Shown: positions 19,361 through 27,881, numbered from the stretch's first letter. The stretch is DNA of 64,000 nucleotides from Azophilus sp965221755 (GCA_965221755.1 OZ244921.1:3534001-3598000), one strand, 5' to 3'. The notes: generated from the sequence alone by a model not told the origin. Made by a program: numbers and translations.

Positions 19361-20548
19361 TCAAGCCGCGGCCTTCGCCCGTTGATCGACCAGCAGCAAA
19401 AGCCCGACGCCAATCACGGCGCACCCGGCCCCCAGCCACAGCACCGGCTGGTAGTTGCCGTTGACGATCCAGAAGGCGGCCATGGGCGGCCCGATGATTT
19501 CGCCGATCTTGAACGCCGGCGAGCACAGCACGATGAAGCGGCCGGATCCGTCCACGGCATTGAAGGTGGCCATCAACGGCGGCAGCACGAAGCTCCAGAA
19601 AAACTGGAAGGCGATGGTGGTCGCGAGGTACGCCCAAAGGGCGTTGCCGACGGTCATCAGGCCGAGGCCCAGAAAGGCGGCGAGCATCGCCGCCAGCGCC
19701 AGCATCATGGTGAGGCTGCGGCCGATGCGCCGACTCACCGGGGGTGCGGCCAGCGAACCCAGAATGCTGATCAGATAGCCCCAGCCGATGATCTCCCCCA
19801 CCTGCGTCAGGGGCAGGCCGACGGCTGTGCCCATGCGCTCCATGTAGCCCCAGACGGCGGCGATGGCGACGTAGAGAACCACCGTGCCGGAGAAGGCCGC
19901 GGCGGCCGGCGCGCCGATGTCGGCCAGCGCCAGCTTGGCGCCCTCACGACTCGGCGCGCCGCGGCGGGGGAATGCCCAAGCGCTCAGCAGGCCGGCCAGC
20001 AGCAGCCATGCGTTGAGGTAGAGGAAGAAGGCGTTCAGGCCATGGTCCGCCAACAGGCCCGGCAATGCCTCAAAGCCGATGAAGCCAAAGGCCACTTGGG
20101 CCGCAACCATCAGGCCGAAGGAGCGATCCGGGTCTCGGGTGTCCCCAAGCGCGGCGAGGGCCACCGCATAGGCCGCCCCGCAGCCCAAGCCGGCCAGGAC
20201 CCGCAAGCCGTAGAGCAGGGCGAAGTCGCTGCTGAGCATGCTGCCGAAGTTGCCGAGCAGAAACAGCAGCAGGCCCAACAGCACCGACCGGCGCCAAGGC
20301 CAGCGCCGCACCCAAGCGACCGCGCTGGTGCTGGTGACGAAAATGCCCACCATGTCCGCCGACGCCAGAAATCCCACCTGCTGGGCGCTGAGGCTGAGCC
20401 GCTCGCTCAGCTGGCCCACCCAAAGCGGCAGCAGCGTCAGCAGCGCCGTCCCCATCATCGCCACCGCCAAAAGGGCCGTCAGCGCGGGCAGCCGCTGAAC
20501 GTCGGGCGCCATGGCATTGATGGCACTCGGATCCTCAGTTGAGTGCAT
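19361..20548 (-). CDS. MFS transporter
   Basis: 395 residues with about twelve hydrophobic segments. Features include LLPLWVGQLSERLSLSAQQVGFLASADMVG-type first-helix/loop sequence and RSLTMMLALAAMLAAFLGLG in the second half. First gene of the operon that continues with amidase, M20 amidohydrolase and sulfotransferase, and divergent from a LysR regulator. Probably the importer of the amide substrate, although efflux cannot be excluded by sequence. Confidence 0.85.
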   Translation of the reverse strand: MHSTEDPSAINAMAPDVQRLPALTALLAVAMMGTALLTLLPLWVGQLSERLSLSAQQVGFLASADMVGIFVTSTSAVAWVRRWPWRRSVLLGLLLFLLGNFGSMLSSDFALLYGLRVLAGLGCGAAYAVALAALGDTRDPDRSFGLMVAAQVAFGFIGFEALPGLLADHGLNAFFLYLNAWLLLAGLLSAWAFPRRGAPSREGAKLALADIGAPAAAAFSGTVVLYVAIAAVWGYMERMGTAVGLPLTQVGEIIGWGYLISILGSLAAPPVSRRIGRSLTMMLALAAMLAAFLGLGLMTVGNALWAYLATTIAFQFFWSFVLPPLMATFNAVDGSGRFIVLCSPAFKIGEIIGPPMAAFWIVNGNYQPVLWLGAGCAVIGVGLLLLVDQRAKAAA

Positions 20549-20587
20549 GGGCTTCCGGGTTTGGGACGGTTAACGGCTTGCTTGCTG

Positions 20588-20632
20588 TTGGATTCTACTG
20601 TCCCCTGCTGTAAAAGATAGTTATGAAATATC
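20588..20632. promoter_or_regulatory. LysR-MFS divergent promoter region
   Basis: For LysR, ttggat (20588-20593), 17-bp spacer, taaaag (20611-20616). The dyad gatagttatgaaatatc (20616-20632) is of the T-N11-A type bound by LysR proteins and lies between the two divergent starts. Confidence 0.4.
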
Positions 20633-20666
20633 GGATTGACCTATACCTCGACCAGGCCCCGCTGCC

Positions 20667-21560
20667 ATGAGCCTGCAGTTGGAGCAACTCAGGGCTTTCG
20701 TTGCGGCCGCCGAAGCAGGCTCCTTTTCGGCCGCCGCCCGCCGCTTGGGCAAGGCCCAATCCTCCGTCAGCGCCTTGATCCAGAACTTGGAGATCGACTT
20801 GGGACTGACTCTTTTCGACCGCAGCCCCCGCAGCCCGCGCCTCACCGAGGAGGGCCGAGCGATCATTCGAGAGGCCAAGGCGGCGCTGCAAAGCGTGGGG
20901 CTGGTGGCCATGAAGTCGCAAAGCCTGAGCGTCGGCGTGGAGAGCGCGCTGACTCTGGCGGTCGATGAGGCCATGTACCCGCTGACCAAGCTGTTGCCGA
21001 CCCTCGGCGAATTCCGCGACCGCTTTCCCGCCACCCAGCTGGTGGTCCTGGTGCAGCCGCACACCGCGCCGGGGCAGCTCGTGCTCAACAACCAAGCGGA
21101 CCTAGCCATCCTGCGCAGCACCGAGGACTACCCGGAGGAGTTTCACCTGCGCGGCATGAGCTCCTCCGAGTTCATCACCGTTTGCGGTGCGGACCATCCA
21201 CTGGCGCAACTGGATCCAGTCACCGAGGAGGACCTGCTGACCCACTGCCACGTTCGGATCACCACGCCGGAGGCCGGCACCCGCCAGCAGGACAGCGAGA
21301 TCAGCCATCACCGAATTTACGTGGATGACTACAACGCCTTGATCATGCTGGTGCTCAACGGGTTTGGCTGGGCGCAGGTTCCCGCCCACCTGATGGCGCA
21401 GCAGCGCGGCGGGGAGCGGCTGGTGCAGCTGCGCTCGCTCTACCAGTCGCTGCCCTACAGCTGCGCCGTGGACTTGGTTTGGCACCGCAACCGGCGGCTC
21501 GGCCCCGCCGGGTGCTGGCTTCGGGACACGCTGACGAGAGGCCGGCAGGCCATTCTCTAG
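20667..21560 (+). CDS. LysR family transcriptional regulator
   Basis: 297 residues. The N-terminal helix-turn-helix (about 1-60: LQLEQLRAFVAAAEAGSFSA, KAQSSVSALIQNLE, LTLFDRSPRSPRLTEEG) is typical, followed by a two-lobed effector-binding domain. Divergent from the MFS-amidase-amidohydrolase-sulfotransferase operon with 118 bp between starts, the usual geometry for a LysR protein controlling its neighbour in response to a pathway compound. The effector is unknown. Confidence 0.93.
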   Translation: MSLQLEQLRAFVAAAEAGSFSAAARRLGKAQSSVSALIQNLEIDLGLTLFDRSPRSPRLTEEGRAIIREAKAALQSVGLVAMKSQSLSVGVESALTLAVDEAMYPLTKLLPTLGEFRDRFPATQLVVLVQPHTAPGQLVLNNQADLAILRSTEDYPEEFHLRGMSSSEFITVCGADHPLAQLDPVTEEDLLTHCHVRITTPEAGTRQQDSEISHHRIYVDDYNALIMLVLNGFGWAQVPAHLMAQQRGGERLVQLRSLYQSLPYSCAVDLVWHRNRRLGPAGCWLRDTLTRGRQAIL

Positions 21561-21647
21561 CGTCGATTTCCCGCCCGCCTTGCCGGCTCGCGATCACGCT
21601 TGGACGGCCGCGCAGCCGATCGGCGAACGGCACGTCAATGACGGCAG

Positions 21648-21747
21648 TGAGCGGGTTTAGGAAACGCATCGGAACCCGACCCCCGCAACAGCGGAGTTGC
21701 GCGTAAGCGGAACTCCAACGAACCTTAGCGCTCGGCCAAGGTTCGCC
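21648..21747 (+). repeat. Modular palindromic repeat, copy 7 (hairpin class gaacctt)
   Basis: Head gagcgggtttaggaaacgca, an eroded core ggagttgcgcgtaagcggaa, then terminal hairpin gaaccttagc / ggccaaggttc. It lies between lysR and amtB. The remaining leader (21748-21926) holds a possible -10 tatatt at 21771 and an aaggagggga ribosome-binding site. Confidence 0.85.
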
Positions 21748-21926
21748 TATGCTCAACGCCCGGCAGCAGGTATATTCCATCCGCAGCAGGCTGACAAGCC
21801 GCCGGTTGGCGGAGGATGCGCCGTCGGCTCCCGCCTGAACCCGCGGTTGGAAGGGGAATCATCCGGCATCCGCGCTGGCGACCCGAATTCACCGTCAAAC
21901 ACGAAACGCTCATCAAGGAGGGGAGA

Positions 21927-23360
21927 ATGTCGAACGCAACGCAACGGGCGCCGACAAGAGCGCAGCGACCTTGTGCCTGGCGCGTCACGTTGGGCGCCAC
22001 GGCACTGGTGGTCCTTGCCGCGGCGCTGGGCGCCGCCCATGCCGAGGCCAGCTTGAGCACGGAGGCCCAATTCGTCGCCAACACCTTCTCGTTCCTGGTT
22101 TGGGGGGCGCTGGTGATGTGGATGTGCGCCGGCTTCACCATGCTCGAAGCGGGTTCGGTTCGCACCAAGAACGCCTCGGTGATCTGCATGAAGAACATCG
22201 GCCTGTACTCGATAGCCGGCCTCACCTACTACCTGATCGGCTACAACCTGATGTACGTCGATGTGGGTGACTGGATGGGATCGGCGAGCCTGCTGTTGGG
22301 GGCGGCGCCCGGCGAGGCGGCGCTGCTCGGCGGCGATGAGGCGGCCAAGGCGGGCGTCATTGAAAACGGCTACGCCACCCGCGCGGACTGGTTCTTCCAG
22401 ATGGTCTTCGTCGCCACCGCCGCCTCGGTGGTGTCCGGCGCACTGGCCGAACGGGTCAAGCTGTGGTCCTTCCTCGCCTTCACCGTGCTGCTCACCGGCA
22501 TCATCTATCCCGTGGTCGGCGCTTGGACTTGGGGCGGCGGCTGGCTCGACCAACTGGGCTTCAAGGACTTTGCCGGCTCCACCATCGTCCATTCCACCGG
22601 CGGCTGGGCGGCCTTGGCCGGCATCCTGATCATCGGCGCCCGGCGCGGCAAGTTCCGGCCCGACGGCACCGTCAAGGCGACCCCGCCCTCCAACGTGCCC
22701 GCGGTCACGCTGGGCGTCCTCATTCTTTGGCTGGGCTGGTTCGGCTTCAACGGCGGCTCCCAACTGGCCTTGGCCGGGGCCTTGGATGCGGTGGCCATGA
22801 GCAACGTGATCGTCAACACGAACCTCGCCGCGGCGGCTGGGGTGATCGCGGCGATGGCGGTTTCAAGGCCGCTGTTTGGTCGGCTCGACATCCTCGTGGT
22901 GCTCAATGGGGCCATCGCCGGGCTGGTGTCCATCACGGCTGGCCCGGACATGACCGATCACTATTGGGCGGTCATCATCGGCGGCATCGGCGGCATCGTC
23001 TGCTCCTGTGGCCTGAGAATCCTGGAGTTCCTCAAGCTGGACGACGTGGTGGGCGCGGTCCCGGCGCACCTGTTTGCTGGCATTTGGGGCACTTTGGCCG
23101 TCTGCATCGCTTCCGGAGGCGAGCTCACGTCCCAACTGGCCGGCATTCTGGCCGTCGGCGGTTTCGCTTTCGGCCTCAGCATCCTGTTCTGGCTGGCGCT
23201 CGACCGGACGGTCGGCGCCCGAGTGTCCCCCCAAGTGGAGGACCTCGGCCAGGACGTCGCCGAACTCGGCATCGAGGCCTATCCCGAGTTCGTGCTCATG
23301 CCGGACCGGGAAGACCTTGACGCTCTGGGCGGCGGCTCCGGGGATGCCGCAGGACGATAG
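21927..23360 (+). CDS. amtB: Ammonium transporter AmtB
   Basis: 477 residues from the ATG at 21927, preceded by aaggagggga. A signal peptide (LVVLAAALGAAHAE) is followed by eleven membrane helices. Conserved Amt features are CAGFTMLEAGSVRTKN, TIVHSTGGWAALAG (first pore His) and VPAHLFAGIWGTLAV (second pore His). It conducts ammonium/ammonia across the inner membrane. No glnK partner is adjacent; instead a STAS gene follows 24 bp later, now frameshifted, and a SulP fragment after that. Confidence 0.95.
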   Translation: MSNATQRAPTRAQRPCAWRVTLGATALVVLAAALGAAHAEASLSTEAQFVANTFSFLVWGALVMWMCAGFTMLEAGSVRTKNASVICMKNIGLYSIAGLTYYLIGYNLMYVDVGDWMGSASLLLGAAPGEAALLGGDEAAKAGVIENGYATRADWFFQMVFVATAASVVSGALAERVKLWSFLAFTVLLTGIIYPVVGAWTWGGGWLDQLGFKDFAGSTIVHSTGGWAALAGILIIGARRGKFRPDGTVKATPPSNVPAVTLGVLILWLGWFGFNGGSQLALAGALDAVAMSNVIVNTNLAAAAGVIAAMAVSRPLFGRLDILVVLNGAIAGLVSITAGPDMTDHYWAVIIGGIGGIVCSCGLRILEFLKLDDVVGAVPAHLFAGIWGTLAVCIASGGELTSQLAGILAVGGFAFGLSILFWLALDRTVGARVSPQVEDLGQDVAELGIEAYPEFVLMPDREDLDALGGGSGDAAGR

Positions 23361-23384
23361 GCTCGATCCACCCTGGGAGGCGCC

Positions 23385-23713
23385 ATGGACATTCAAACCG
23401 ACCAGCATGCCGATGTCCTGATTGTCAAGCCGCTGGGCCGAATCGACAACGTCAACGCCGATGAGTTCCAACGCTCGCTGAGCGCGGTGATCGGCGACCG
23501 GCAGAGCGCCGTGATCGCCGATCTCGAAGGCGTGAGCTACATGGGCAGCGCTGGCTTGCGGGCCATCCTGATCGTCGCCAAGACCTTGCGCGAACGCGGG
23601 GCCAAGTTCGCCCTGTGCTCGATGACGCCGACATTCACGACCTGTTCCACGTCAGCGGGCCTTCCGGCTACCTGATCCGCATCAGTTCGTCGCACGCTGC
23701 GGGCCCCGTTTGA
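23385..23713 (+). pseudogene. STAS-domain protein (anti-sigma-factor-antagonist type), frameshifted
   Basis: The frame from 23385 encodes a good STAS domain (IVKPLGRIDNVNADEFQ; phosphorylatable-Ser region VSYMGSAGLRAILI) up to ALCSMTP at about 23630, then continues as unrelated sequence to a stop at 23675. In the +1-shifted frame the expected ending DIHDLFHVSGPSGYLIRIS appears at once and stops at 23713, so one base (probably a g in ccgac) has been lost. This is either a real inactivating deletion or a sequencing error. Confidence 0.8.
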
Positions 23714-23791
23714 CGCAGGGCCGCAAACCAAGCCGGGCAGCGTTGAACGGTCCGTCAAGCGCGCCTGCCGCGCCCAGCCGCCGAATGGGCA

Positions 23792-24008
23792 ATGAACTAC
23801 CGCCTTGAAGATCTGCGAGGCGATCTCTTCGGCGGCCTCACCGCCTCGGTGGTGGCGCTGCCCTTGGCGCTGGCCTTCGGCGTCGCCTCGGGCCTAGGGC
23901 CCATGGCCGGCTTGTACGGCGCCGTATCGGTAGGCTTCTTCGCCGCCGTGTTCGGCGGCGCCAGATCACGGATATCCGGGGCCATCGGACCGATGGCCAT
24001 CGCCGGTC
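23792..24008 (+). pseudogene. SulP family anion transporter, N-terminal fragment
   Basis: The start LRGDLFGGLTASVVALPLAL and ASGLGPMAGLYGAVSVGFFA are unmistakable SulP N-terminus (first two to three helices). After about 72 residues, at ISGAIGPMAIAG, homology ends abruptly and the frame runs into the tail of the opposite-strand MFS gene, stopping at 24064. A complete SulP protein has about 500 residues or more, so over 85% is missing. Together with amtB and the STAS gene it looks like the remnant of an amtB-STAS-sulP operon broken by a deletion or rearrangement. Confidence 0.85.
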
Positions 24009-24012
24009 CCCC

Positions 24013-25350
24013 TCAAGCCTGCCGGGCGGCGGCCGCCTCAAGCAGGTGGCGGCGATCGGCCTGATAGCGGCGACCGGCCCAGTAGTACAGCGGTGCGGCG
24101 CCCAGCGAGACGATGGTGAAGACGAGCAGCGTCCAAGTGTAGGGGGCTGCGACGCCGCGGGCGGCCAAGGCGTCAATGACGATGCCGCCGGCGGTAATGC
24201 CAATGCCGAGGCCAACGAAGTTGAGCAGCAGGATGTAGAAGGCCACCACCGTGGCGCGGATGCCGGGCGGCACCAGCTCCTGCACCGTGGAGAAGGTCGG
24301 CCCGTAGAAGCAGCCGAGCTGGAAGAAACCTACGAAAACGCCGACCCAAAACCAGATGCTGTCGCCATCGACCAGCCGGTAGGCAATGCCGAAGGGGGCA
24401 AAGGCCACGGTGATCCAGAACAGGAACATCGGCCGCCCAACCCCCGTTTTGGCCAGAAAGCGATCGCTGCCCCAACCACCGAACAGATTGCCGAGCACGC
24501 CGCCCACGAGGCCCACCCAGCCGGTCCACTGAGCGATCTGGGCCCGTTCAAAGCCCCGCTCCTGAACGTACCAGAGCTGGTCGTAGGTGGCGGCGCCGAG
24601 AATGAAGTGGGTGGTGATGCCGCCGGCTATGGTCAGCCCCAGCGCCGGGCAATGGCGCAGCGCGAAAGTCAGGGTCCGCATGATTTCCCGAAAGCTGGGC
24701 CGCTCTCCGGCTGCGGCGGCAACCGCCGCATGACGGCGCGGCGTCTCCTTGATGAGGAGCATGATCGCCGCCAAGCCCAAGCCGATGCCGCCAAGCAGGT
24801 AAAAGCAGTTGCGCCAACCTATGGCCGGGCCGAGGTAGCCGGCGATCAGGAGGCTCGCGCCAACGCCGATGGGCACCCCCATGTAGTAGAAGCCGGAAGC
24901 AAAGCCCAGCTTGCCGGACGGGAAGCGGTCCGACAGCAACGACATGGCGGTGGGCGTCATGATGGACTCCCCGACTCCGATCAGCATGCGCGGCGCCGCC
25001 AGCGTCCAGAAACCGCGCGCGGCGCCCGACAGGGCTGTGAGGGCGCTCCACAAGGCCAGCCCGGCGGCGATCAGCCGGGTGCGGTTGACCATGTCGGCCA
25101 AGGCGCCCATGAACAACCCCATGACCGAGTAGAAGACGATGAAGAACAGGCCCGTCAACAAGCCGAACTGCGTGTTGGTGAGGCCGAGATCCGGAACGAT
25201 GAAGTTGGCGAAGCTGCCGAGCAGTTGCCGGTCAACGAAGTTCATGACGTTCAGCAGCGTCAGAAATCCCAAAAAGGCGTAGTGGCGAGACTCAACCCGG
25301 TTTTCCTCCAAGTCCACTGGCTTCCCCCGTCTGATGCTGATTTGGCGCAC
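24013..25350 (-). CDS. MFS transporter, Spinster-like
   Basis: 445 residues with twelve predicted helices. The N-terminal helix LTLLNVMNFVDRQLLGSF and GALADMVNRTRLIAAGLALW (loop 2-3) match the Spinster/hexuronate-like branch of MFS that is abundant in marine and sphingomonad-like bacteria, where members are found beside aromatic or lipid catabolic genes. Transcribed alone; its stop codon lies 5 bp from the point where the truncated SulP frame loses homology, so its 3' end marks a rearrangement junction. Substrate unknown. Confidence 0.88.
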   Translation of the reverse strand: MRQISIRRGKPVDLEENRVESRHYAFLGFLTLLNVMNFVDRQLLGSFANFIVPDLGLTNTQFGLLTGLFFIVFYSVMGLFMGALADMVNRTRLIAAGLALWSALTALSGAARGFWTLAAPRMLIGVGESIMTPTAMSLLSDRFPSGKLGFASGFYYMGVPIGVGASLLIAGYLGPAIGWRNCFYLLGGIGLGLAAIMLLIKETPRRHAAVAAAAGERPSFREIMRTLTFALRHCPALGLTIAGGITTHFILGAATYDQLWYVQERGFERAQIAQWTGWVGLVGGVLGNLFGGWGSDRFLAKTGVGRPMFLFWITVAFAPFGIAYRLVDGDSIWFWVGVFVGFFQLGCFYGPTFSTVQELVPPGIRATVVAFYILLLNFVGLGIGITAGGIVIDALAARGVAAPYTWTLLVFTIVSLGAAPLYYWAGRRYQADRRHLLEAAAARQA

Positions 25351-25419
25351 GCTGGCTTGGCAGGCGCCAACTCAACGGGCGCGGGGGCATTTCAGCAGGT
25401 TGGGCTGGTGTTGCGCAAC

Positions 25420-25512
25420 CGCGCGACCTGACGGTCGCGGATGGAGTTTCGCTGGCGCGAAACTCCGCGCTGTCGCTTAGATCAGATTCCGGTATGTTTC
25501 TGAGCCCGCACA
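25420..25512 (-). repeat. Modular palindromic repeat, copy 8 (hairpin class gcgacc)
   Basis: On the minus strand: head gtgcgggctcagaaacatac, core ggagtttcgcgccagcgaaa, terminal hairpin gcgacc-gtca-ggtcgc. Nearly identical to the copy at 57.05 kb. It lies upstream of the Spinster-like MFS gene, in the gap to the enoyl-CoA hydratase gene. Confidence 0.93.
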
Positions 25513-25516
25513 CCGC

Positions 25517-25553
25517 GAACTTTGGCCCTTGGGGCCAAAGTTCGATTGGAGTT
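25517..25553. repeat. Repeat fragment: terminal hairpin plus core start
   Basis: Perfect hairpin gaactttggccc-ttg-gggccaaagttc (25517-25543) followed by gattggagtttcg, so only the terminal hairpin and half of the core are present, adjoining copy 8. The remainder to 25727 shows no feature except a short leader for the next gene. Confidence 0.8.
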
Positions 25554-25727
25554 TCGACACCGCCCGTTGACCCCAACGCGCCGGTCATGGAAAGCTGCGC
25601 GCCGACCGCCCGGACACATCCCTTGGAGTGGCTTTGCGCCCGGTTCGCTTGCCGCCCGTTCGTGCCTCAGCTATGACAAAATGCCGCATCCAACCCGTCA
25701 CAAGCTCATTCCAGCGAGAGAGGATCC

Positions 25728-26498
25728 ATGCCCAAGCACTGCGTCATCGACAAATCCGACCACATCATGACCGTCACCCTCAACCGGCCGGAACGCCTGA
25801 ACGCCCTGCATCCGCCAGCCAACGTCGAGCTCGGCGAGGTCTTCGACGACTTCGCCGCCGACGACGACATGTGGGTGGCCATCGTCACCGGCGCCGGCCG
25901 GGGCTTCTCCGCTGGCAACGACCTGCGCCACCAAGCCGAGGGCGGCGAGCGGCTGCCCATGCCCCGGGGCTTCGCCGGCCTCACCTCCCGCTTCGACCTG
26001 ACCAAGCCCGTGATCGCCGCCGTCAACGGCGTTGCCATGGGCGGCGGCTTTGAGATCGCGCTGGCCTGCGACCTCATCATCGCCTCCGAAAAAGCCCTGT
26101 TCGCGCTGCCCGAGCCCAAGGTCGGCCTGGCGGCCCTGGCCGGCGGCCTCAACCGCCTGCCCCGGCAGATCGGCGTCAAGCGGGCGCTGGGGATGATTCT
26201 CACCGGCCGCCATGTCAGCGCCGCGGAAGGCAAGGAGCTCGGCTTCGTCAACGCCATCGCGCCCCACGACAAGCTCATGGAGGAGGCGCGGGACTGGGCC
26301 AGCCAAATCTGCCAATGCGCGCCGCTGTCGATTCGAGCCAGCAAGGACGTGGTATATCGCAGCTTGAGCACGGCATCCTTGGAGGAGTCCATGCGCGCCT
26401 CCTACGATTCGGTGCGGGCGATGGCCAAAAGCGAGGACTTCATCGAGGGCCCCAAGGCATTCGCGGAGAAGCGGCCGCCGAATTGGCAGGGGCGCTGA
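25728..26498 (+). CDS. Enoyl-CoA hydratase/isomerase family protein
   Basis: 256 residues of the crotonase fold. CoA/oxyanion-hole motifs GAGRGFSAGNDLRHQ and NGVAMGGGFEIALACDLIIAS are present. Of the two acid/base glutamates of true hydratases, the one in ALPEPKVGLAALAGG is kept, but the position normally Glu in A-x-E-x-x-L-T-G is Gly here (RALGMILTG). A one-Glu active site is more typical of isomerases or other crotonase activities, so simple hydration of enoyl-CoA is uncertain. An agcgagaggatcc ribosome-binding region precedes the ATG. It stands alone. Confidence 0.88.
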   Translation: MPKHCVIDKSDHIMTVTLNRPERLNALHPPANVELGEVFDDFAADDDMWVAIVTGAGRGFSAGNDLRHQAEGGERLPMPRGFAGLTSRFDLTKPVIAAVNGVAMGGGFEIALACDLIIASEKALFALPEPKVGLAALAGGLNRLPRQIGVKRALGMILTGRHVSAAEGKELGFVNAIAPHDKLMEEARDWASQICQCAPLSIRASKDVVYRSLSTASLEESMRASYDSVRAMAKSEDFIEGPKAFAEKRPPNWQGR

Positions 26499-26527
26499 CC
26501 AGCCGACAGGGACGCGAGTTCCGCTGC

Positions 26528-26674
26528 GACCGGTCAGGTAGTGGCTAAGTTTGACCTTGGCTGGGCCTGAGCGCGGGGCGAAACGCCCGCTGCAGGCGAG
26601 ATCCCGGAGGGGCGTGCCGCCCTTGGCCGAATCACGACGATGACGTGAGTCAAGCTAAGCCACCACTACCGGTC
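26528..26674. mobile_element. MITE-like element with imperfect terminal inverted repeats
   Basis: The ends gaccggtcaggtagtggcta... (26528-26555) and, on the complement, gaccggtagtggtggcttag... (26674-26649) match over about 26 bp with a 2-base gap and a few mismatches. The interior of roughly 90 bp has no coding potential. It could also be a remnant of an insertion sequence. No target duplication is obvious. Confidence 0.5.
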
Positions 26675-26694
26675 AAAATGGCTCGCGAGTATTT

Positions 26695-26723
26695 TTGACT
26701 AGGATTGAAATTAGTCGTATTTT
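26695..26723 (+). promoter_or_regulatory. Promoter and dyad for a probably leaderless ATPase mRNA
   Basis: ttgact (26695-26700), 17-bp spacer, tatttt (26718-26723), with the dyad gacta...tagtc (26697-26716) overlapping it. The ATG at 26730 falls about where transcription should begin, and no Shine-Dalgarno precedes it. Confidence 0.6.
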
Positions 26724-26729
26724 CTCCCA

Positions 26730-27842
26730 ATGCACCCATCCAAGCGCTATCTAGTCGATCAGGTTCATCATGACCTTAAGCGCAAGATGGTGTTCGTGGC
26801 GGGTCCCCGCCAAGTCGGCAAGACGACTTTGGCCAAGAGGCTGCCCAATGCCGAGCACGGCTACCTGAATTGGGACATCGCAGCCGACCGCGAACGCATC
26901 ATGCGCCGGGAACTGCCAGCGGCGGATTTATGGATATTTGACGAAATCCACAAGTACCGCCGCTGGCGAGACTTCCTCAAGGGCATCTACGACGGCAAAC
27001 CGCCGCAACAGCGCATTCTGGTCACCGGCAGCGGGCGGCTGGAACTGTTCGGTTTTGGCGGCGAATCCTTGCAGGGACGCTACCATCTCCTGCATCTGCA
27101 CCCCTTCTCCGTCGCCGAGGCCGGCTATCCGAACGCTCTGGACGATCTGATGCGGCTCGGCGGCTTCCCCGAGCCCTTCCTTGGCGGCGACGAGATCGAG
27201 GCGCAGCGCTGGTCACGAGCGCATCGTTCGAGGCTCGTGGAGGAGGAGGTCGCCGCACTGACCGACATCCGCCACCTCAGCCTGCTGGAGGAAACCATGC
27301 TTCGTTTGCCCGATCTGGTGGGGTCGCCGCTGTCCGTCAATGCGCTGCGCGAAGACTTGCAGGTGGCCCACAAGACGCTGGCCGCCTGGCTTGATGCCTT
27401 GGAGCGACTGTTCGCGATCTTTCGGCTGCCGCCATTCGGCGCCCCCCGCATCCGTGCTGTCAAGCAGGCGCGCAAGCACTACCACTTCGACTGGTCAGTG
27501 GTGCGCGACCGAGGGGCGCGATTCGAGAATCTCGTCGCCTGCCACCTGCTGAAATGGGTGAACTTCGAACAGGACGCCCGCGGCCGGGAGATGGAGTTGC
27601 GCTTCTTCCGCGACGTGGACCGCCGGGAAGTGGACTTCGTGGTCACCGAGCACCGCCAGCCCATGCTGCTCGTCGAGTGCAAGCTCCGGGACCGCGCCAT
27701 CGAACGCCCCCTGCGCTACCTCAAGACGCGCTTTCCCACCGCTGAAGCCGTGCAGATCGCGCTTGACGGCCAGAAGACCTTCGTCACGCCGGACGGCATT
27801 CGCGCCATGCCCGCCAAGGACTTCCTGGAAACCTTGGCGTGA
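26730..27842 (+). CDS. AAA_14 / DUF4143 family ATPase
   Basis: 370 residues. Walker A GPRQVGKTTLAKRL (about 26-39), Walker B LWIFDEIHK, sensor LVTGSGRLELF, and a C-terminal DUF4143 domain that ends in a PD-(D/E)XK-like stretch (REVDFVVTEHRQPMLLVECK). Such proteins are widespread, often patchily distributed and horizontally moved; their cellular role is not established. It appears to be transcribed alone from a near-consensus promoter with a dyad, possibly autoregulated, and follows a MITE-like element, consistent with mobility. Confidence 0.9.
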   Translation: MHPSKRYLVDQVHHDLKRKMVFVAGPRQVGKTTLAKRLPNAEHGYLNWDIAADRERIMRRELPAADLWIFDEIHKYRRWRDFLKGIYDGKPPQQRILVTGSGRLELFGFGGESLQGRYHLLHLHPFSVAEAGYPNALDDLMRLGGFPEPFLGGDEIEAQRWSRAHRSRLVEEEVAALTDIRHLSLLEETMLRLPDLVGSPLSVNALREDLQVAHKTLAAWLDALERLFAIFRLPPFGAPRIRAVKQARKHYHFDWSVVRDRGARFENLVACHLLKWVNFEQDARGREMELRFFRDVDRREVDFVVTEHRQPMLLVECKLRDRAIERPLRYLKTRFPTAEAVQIALDGQKTFVTPDGIRAMPAKDFLETLA

Positions 27843-27881
27843 CTCACATCAATTCCTGGCCACGCCGATAGCGGTCGCGTC

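Noticed and set aside
21808..21822. GG-N10-GC arrangement upstream of amtB as a sigma-54 promoter
   Set aside because: Only the two dinucleotides fit; the surrounding bases do not match TGGCAC-N5-TTGC, and such spacing is expected by chance in GC-rich DNA.
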